Source: Lachnospiraceae bacterium
GTDB taxonomy: Bacteria; Bacillota; Clostridia; Lachnospirales; Lachnospiraceae
Assembly: GCA_009774585.1 (NCBI GenBank)
Contig: VSOA01000164.1
Location: forward strand, 1 to 8,370
Direction of reading: 5' to 3'
Length of the DNA: 8,370 nucleotides
In this document: positions 5,175 to 8,370 of the stretch, piece by piece
Layout of the letters: each line of letters begins with the position of its first letter
Numbering within the stretch: the first letter of the stretch is position 1
The notes under the pieces: generated by a model
Told to the model about the DNA's origin: nothing
Seen by the model: only the letters and a program-made list of their open reading frames with translations
Database searches by the model: none
Translations under genes and position numbers: made by a program

Positions 5175-6047
5175 TTAATACACCTGTTTCGCATCCTTCG
5201 GCAATTCACGCACATGCTTAAGATAAGCCGCCGCTGCCCGTCCTTCCGTCGGGTCATAGGCATACCCCAGCCCATCGGCTACATACTCCGTTACCTCGTC
5301 AAACAACTCGCCCATCGCAAGTACAGCCTTCCATGCTTCTTCCGTATTTCCGCCAAAATAAGTATTCAGATAACGCTGATACTCTTCCTCACCAATCCAT
5401 CTGTACAGATATTTCGCCGACTTACCGACGCTCACGCCAAAATCGGTGATAATGCCCACTTTCCACGAAAGCATTTTCTCAAGTTGTTTGCGCACAACAA
5501 AATTTGTCATGTCCTGCACGTAAGGCATCTCTCCACGCCACAGCCCTTTGGCAATGTTATTGCTGCACCACCAGAACTCATTAACACATGCGAGGAACTG
5601 TGCTTGTGTCGGTTTCTTCACATAATAATCCGCGTCCGTGGATTCCGGAATTTCAGGCAGAATATTATTTTTATCCAGCAATATCCTGCAAAGCTTATCG
5701 TCATGGATATGCTCTTTCGCATATGCAATGCTCTGCGCAGTCAGGTCAATCCTAATGCCGTCGTCAAACTGCATCAGCCAGCCATAAGAGTTCTCCTTAT
5801 CGCTCGGATAATCAGGACTTTCATCAGGATACTGCATATACAGAACATTTCCGAACCTATGAATCCATTCTCGATCCTCAATAAATGCTCGTGTCTCTTT
5901 CACCACATATACGATGTCATAATCCTGAAAAATATCATTCTGCACGTTGGGATTGGTTCTTGAACCATTCATGTAGACTGCCAGAATTCTCTCGTCCGCA
6001 GTTGCGATATCCATAAAAAGCCGATACATTGTCGATTCATCGCGCAT
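5175..6047 (-). CDS. ant(6): Aminoglycoside 6-adenylyltransferase family protein (ANT(6)/AadK-like)
   Basis: 290-aa nucleotidyltransferase of the ANT(6) family (AadK and AadE are about 285-300 aa), which transfers AMP from ATP to the 6-hydroxyl of streptomycin. The polymerase-beta-like active site is intact: NGSRTNPNV (27-35), FQDYDIVYVV with Asp42 and Asp44, and the third acidic residue Asp101 in GIRIDLTAQS. Further family segments are FWWCSNNIAKGLWRGE (159-172) and VRKQLEKMLSW (185-195). The N-terminus MRDESTMYRLFMDIATADERI lines up with AadK, so the ATG at 6047 is the likely start despite a weak GGGAA site about 7 nt upstream. It lies 29 nt behind dapL with no terminator and is probably co-transcribed with dapF-dapL. 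Base composition does not differ obviously from its neighbours and no mobile element is near, so it looks like a resident chromosomal homologue. Whether it confers resistance cannot be read from sequence; the symbol is a family label. Confidence 0.9.
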   Translation of the reverse strand: MRDESTMYRLFMDIATADERILAVYMNGSRTNPNVQNDIFQDYDIVYVVKETRAFIEDREWIHRFGNVLYMQYPDESPDYPSDKENSYGWLMQFDDGIRIDLTAQSIAYAKEHIHDDKLCRILLDKNNILPEIPESTDADYYVKKPTQAQFLACVNEFWWCSNNIAKGLWRGEMPYVQDMTNFVVRKQLEKMLSWKVGIITDFGVSVGKSAKYLYRWIGEEEYQRYLNTYFGGNTEEAWKAVLAMGELFDEVTEYVADGLGYAYDPTEGRAAAAYLKHVRELPKDAKQVY

Positions 6048-6076
6048 AGCTAATTCCCGGATCCTTTCCTTTAGAA

Positions 6077-7297
6077 TTAAATTGACAGCTTCTTAATCCT
6101 GTCAACCGCCTCTACCGTGTTCTCGTAACTGCCAAACGCCGTCAGACGGAAATATGTCTCACCGCTGGGACCGAATCCTGAACCCGGCGTGCCGACCACA
6201 TTGGCATTCTCCAATAAGTAATCGAAAAACTCCCAACTTGTCATATTGTTCGGCGCTTTCAGCCAGATATAAGGCGCATTCACACCGCCGGACACATCAA
6301 AACCCGCAGATTTCAAGCCTTCCATGATATAAGCTGCATTTTTCATATAATACGCAACCAGCTCTTTTGTTTCCTTCTTACCGGATTCGCTGTATACCGC
6401 CTCACCCGCTTTCTGAACAATATAAGGCGCGCCGTTATATTTGGTACCATGGCGTCTTGCCCACAAAGCATGTAAGGACACGTCGCCTGCTTTTAACTCC
6501 TTCGGAATCACCGTAAATCCTAGGCGGACACCGGTAAATCCAGCATTCTTGGAGAAAGAGCGAAGCTCAATCGCACAAGTTCTTGCTCCCTCGCACTCAT
6601 AAATCGTGTGAGGAACATCTGCTTCTGAAATATATGCCTCATAAGCCGCATCATAAATAATCATAGAACCATTCTTGTTGGCATAGTCCACCCACTCCTG
6701 AAGCCTTGCCTTGTTAATCGTAGAACCTGTCGGGTTGTTTGGAAAGCATAGATATATCAAATCCGGCACTTCCTTCGGCAGCTCGGGCGCAAAATTGTTC
6801 TCCGCCGTGCAAGGCATATAAATCACATCGCTCCATCTCTCAGACGCCGGGTCGTATGTACCCGTTCTTCCCGCCATGACATTGGTGTCCACATAAACCG
6901 GATATACCGGATCGCAGACCGCAATTCTATTATCCAGCGCGAAAATCTCCTGTATGTTGCCGGAATCGCACTTCGCACCGTCCGAAACAAAAATTTCATC
7001 CGCCTCAATCTGACATCCTCTTGCTTTATAATCATTATCCGCAATCGCTTTTCTTAAGAACTCATATCCTAAATCCGGCGCATAACCGTGGAACGTAGCG
7101 GCATCTGCCATTTCATCCACCGCACTGTGCAATGCACTTATGACCGAGGCGGAAAGCGGCTGCGTCACATCACCAATCCCTAATCTGATAATTTTCTTAT
7201 CCGGATTCGCCGCCGTGTAAGCGTTTACTTTCTTTGCAATCGTAGAAAAAAGATAACTGCCGGGTAATTTTAAATAATTGTCGTTTACTTTCACCAT
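6077..7297 (-). CDS. dapL: LL-diaminopimelate aminotransferase
   Basis: PLP-dependent enzyme of 406 aa (family about 400-415) that converts tetrahydrodipicolinate plus glutamate directly to LL-diaminopimelate and 2-oxoglutarate, bypassing the acylated intermediates of the DapD/DapC/DapE route. The N-terminus MVKVNDNYLKLPGSYLF is typical of DapL. Visible motifs are VSDGAKCDSGNIQ (104-116), CFPNNPTG (184-191) with Asn188, the YDAAYEAY segment with Asp216 and Tyr219, and SFSKNAGFTGVR, where Lys250 forms the Schiff base with PLP and Arg258 sits by the phosphate. Arg384 in YFRLTAFG should bind substrate carboxylate. The ATG at 7297 has GGAGG 5 nt upstream. The in-frame GTG at 7309 lies within that ribosome binding site region and is rejected. 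It lies 24 nt behind dapF, whose product uses DapL's product as substrate, so the two act in sequence in lysine and peptidoglycan synthesis. Confidence 0.98.
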   Translation of the reverse strand: MVKVNDNYLKLPGSYLFSTIAKKVNAYTAANPDKKIIRLGIGDVTQPLSASVISALHSAVDEMADAATFHGYAPDLGYEFLRKAIADNDYKARGCQIEADEIFVSDGAKCDSGNIQEIFALDNRIAVCDPVYPVYVDTNVMAGRTGTYDPASERWSDVIYMPCTAENNFAPELPKEVPDLIYLCFPNNPTGSTINKARLQEWVDYANKNGSMIIYDAAYEAYISEADVPHTIYECEGARTCAIELRSFSKNAGFTGVRLGFTVIPKELKAGDVSLHALWARRHGTKYNGAPYIVQKAGEAVYSESGKKETKELVAYYMKNAAYIMEGLKSAGFDVSGGVNAPYIWLKAPNNMTSWEFFDYLLENANVVGTPGSGFGPSGETYFRLTAFGSYENTVEAVDRIKKLSI

Positions 7298-7302
7298 AAT
7301 TT

Positions 7303-7307
7303 CCTCC
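7303..7307 (-). promoter_or_regulatory. Ribosome binding site deciding the dapL start
   Basis: GGAGG lies 5 nt before the ATG at 7297 and overlaps the alternative GTG at 7309-7307, so the GTG start, four codons longer, is unlikely. Confidence 0.85.
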
Positions 7308-7321
7308 ACCCTTTCCTTGGC

Positions 7322-8242
7322 TTAACATTCACCTTCAAACACGGTCCTTGCCGGACCCGTCATATAGACCAGATTCGCTTCCCTGTCCCATGTGACTAAA
7401 ATCTCGCCACCTAATAGTTTAACAGTAACCGTTTCTTCCGTCAAACCATTTAAAATACAGGCAACCACCGTCGCACAGCATCCCGTACCGCAGGCGAGCG
7501 TCTCTCCCGTACCTCGTTCCCAGACGCGCATCTGTACTGTTTTTCTGTCCAGCACCTTGACAAACTCCGTGTTGATACGCTTCGGGAACCTTTCATGATT
7601 TTCAAAATATGGACCGATTTGTTCAATCTTTAAATCCGTTACATTGTCCATGAATATAACGGCATGAGGATTCCCCATTGACACGCATGTCATTCTGTAT
7701 TCTTGCCCTTGTACCATGATGGGTTCATCAATAGCACTGTCGCTTCCCCGTACCACTGCGCATTCACCGGCATCCTCCTTCTCATCTATTGTAGCAATCC
7801 CGCCACCGATATTAATCCGGTTCTCCGCCTCTTCCATGGTTACCGGTATCCGCCCAGTTCTAAGTTCCGGCGCTCCCATATTCACTCTGACGGACTCCAC
7901 TTTCCCTTCTTTTAGGAAAAGCTGTAAATATTTTACCTGTCCGCAACTTGTGATACTTATGTCAGTTTTATCCGTCAGTCCTTTATCAAAGACATATTTT
8001 GCCACACAGCGGATACCGTTCCCACACATTTCAGCCCTGCTTCCGTCGGCATTGTACATCTCCATCTCGAAGTCGGCCTCTTTAGACGGATTAATGAATA
8101 TCACTCCGTCTCCGCCGATTCCGAAATGTCTGTCGCTGAGCCGTCTTACTAATTCCGGCTTTTTGACCTGCGCAATCTTTTCTGTAAAACTATTAATGTA
8201 AATATAATCATTTCCGCATCCGTGCATTTTTGTAAACTTCAT
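7322..8242 (-). CDS. dapF: Diaminopimelate epimerase
   Basis: Cofactor-free epimerase that converts LL- to meso-diaminopimelate, the precursor of lysine and a peptidoglycan cross-linking residue. The protein is 306 aa and starts MKFTKMHGCGNDYIYINSF, as the family does. The two catalytic cysteines are present: Cys73 in AEMCGNGIRC and Cys251 in ETLACGTGCCA. VSMGNPHAV (187-195) and HERFPKRINTEF (216-227) are further family segments. It is about 30 residues longer than the well-known H. influenzae enzyme; the extra stretch lies between IPVT (132-135) and VSMGNPH, containing GGGIATIDEKEDAGE. The ATG at 8242 has AAGGAG upstream (GGAAGGAGAAGGTCT before ATG). It is the first gene after a promoter at 8268-8295 and is followed at 24 nt by dapL. 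Catalysis depends on the cysteine pair, and the added loop lies outside both catalytic motifs. Confidence 0.98.
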   Translation of the reverse strand: MKFTKMHGCGNDYIYINSFTEKIAQVKKPELVRRLSDRHFGIGGDGVIFINPSKEADFEMEMYNADGSRAEMCGNGIRCVAKYVFDKGLTDKTDISITSCGQVKYLQLFLKEGKVESVRVNMGAPELRTGRIPVTMEEAENRINIGGGIATIDEKEDAGECAVVRGSDSAIDEPIMVQGQEYRMTCVSMGNPHAVIFMDNVTDLKIEQIGPYFENHERFPKRINTEFVKVLDRKTVQMRVWERGTGETLACGTGCCATVVACILNGLTEETVTVKLLGGEILVTWDREANLVYMTGPARTVFEGEC

Positions 8243-8267
8243 AGACCTTCTCCTTCCGCATATTTAC

Positions 8268-8295
8268 TTTATATCATACCACACTATATAAACAA
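8268..8295 (-). promoter_or_regulatory. Promoter of the dapF-dapL unit
   Basis: Minus strand TTGTTT (8295-8290), 16-bp spacer, TATAAA (8273-8268). The expected start is near 8261, giving a leader of only about 20 nt, too short for a lysine riboswitch. The remaining bases to 8370 hold no gene or terminator I can support. Confidence 0.6.
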
Positions 8296-8370
8296 ATGGT
8301 GTTAGTCAGCAAATAGGTCGGTAAGGTCATATGGCCAGTAAACCAGATTCTCTTACGTCCCTATTGCTAT

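Noticed and set aside
5088..5963. 291-codon plus-strand ORF opposite the ANT(6) gene
   Set aside because: It is a shadow of a clear ANT(6) family gene with an intact active site; the plus-strand translation has no recognisable domain.
8243..8370. Lysine riboswitch or tRNA upstream of dapF
   Set aside because: The likely promoter leaves only about 20 nt of leader, and no L-box or tRNA cloverleaf can be drawn from the sequence.
1..8370. CRISPR array, insertion sequence or phage genes
   Set aside because: No regularly spaced repeats, transposase, integrase or phage proteins are visible on either strand.

Overview
The window reads as a chromosomal segment of a low-to-moderate GC Gram-positive anaerobe, most likely a clostridium of the Lachnospiraceae type. 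Pointers are the AGAAAGGAG-type ribosome binding sites, lysine synthesis through LL-diaminopimelate aminotransferase (dapL) next to dapF, a DUF3795-type cysteine-rich domain, and a TetR plus MacB/LolD-type ABC unit. The family name is inferred from gene content and style. All convincing genes lie on the minus strand, so transcription runs from high to low coordinates.

Right part (8370 to about 3125): a promoter at 8268-8295 starts dapF, followed after 24 nt by dapL, then after 29 nt by an ANT(6)-type aminoglycoside adenylyltransferase gene. A 148-nt gap holding an unassigned open frame leads to an AraC-type regulator, then a 254-aa protein fusing a glyoxalase/VOC fold to a cysteine-rich DUF3795-like domain. 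I see no intrinsic terminator between dapF and the strong one at 3125-3162, so read-through of this whole set is possible. dapF and dapL carry out two consecutive late steps of the diaminopimelate/lysine pathway. The other genes have no evident metabolic link to it.

Middle (about 3120 to 1439): a monocistronic gene for a sodium-dependent NSS-family amino acid transporter. It has a leader of up to about 140 nt and its own terminator (1439-1472). That terminator is closely related in sequence to the one at 3125-3162, so the transporter gene sits between two copies of one terminator type.

Left part (about 1433 to 1): a TetR-family repressor with a near-consensus promoter and a 10+10 bp palindromic operator beside the -10 box, followed by an ABC transporter ATPase that runs off the window edge. 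This looks like a self-regulated efflux or export unit whose permease would lie outside. The 86-nt gap between the two genes is unusually structured. It also carries a well-positioned TTG-start small ORF of 36 codons that links the end of tetR to the start of the ABC gene.

Most of the window is ordinary chromosomal content. The parts most worth a second look are the tetR-ABC intercistronic element with its small ORF, the VOC/DUF3795 fusion with an altered metal-site residue, and the resistance-type gene directly behind dapF-dapL.
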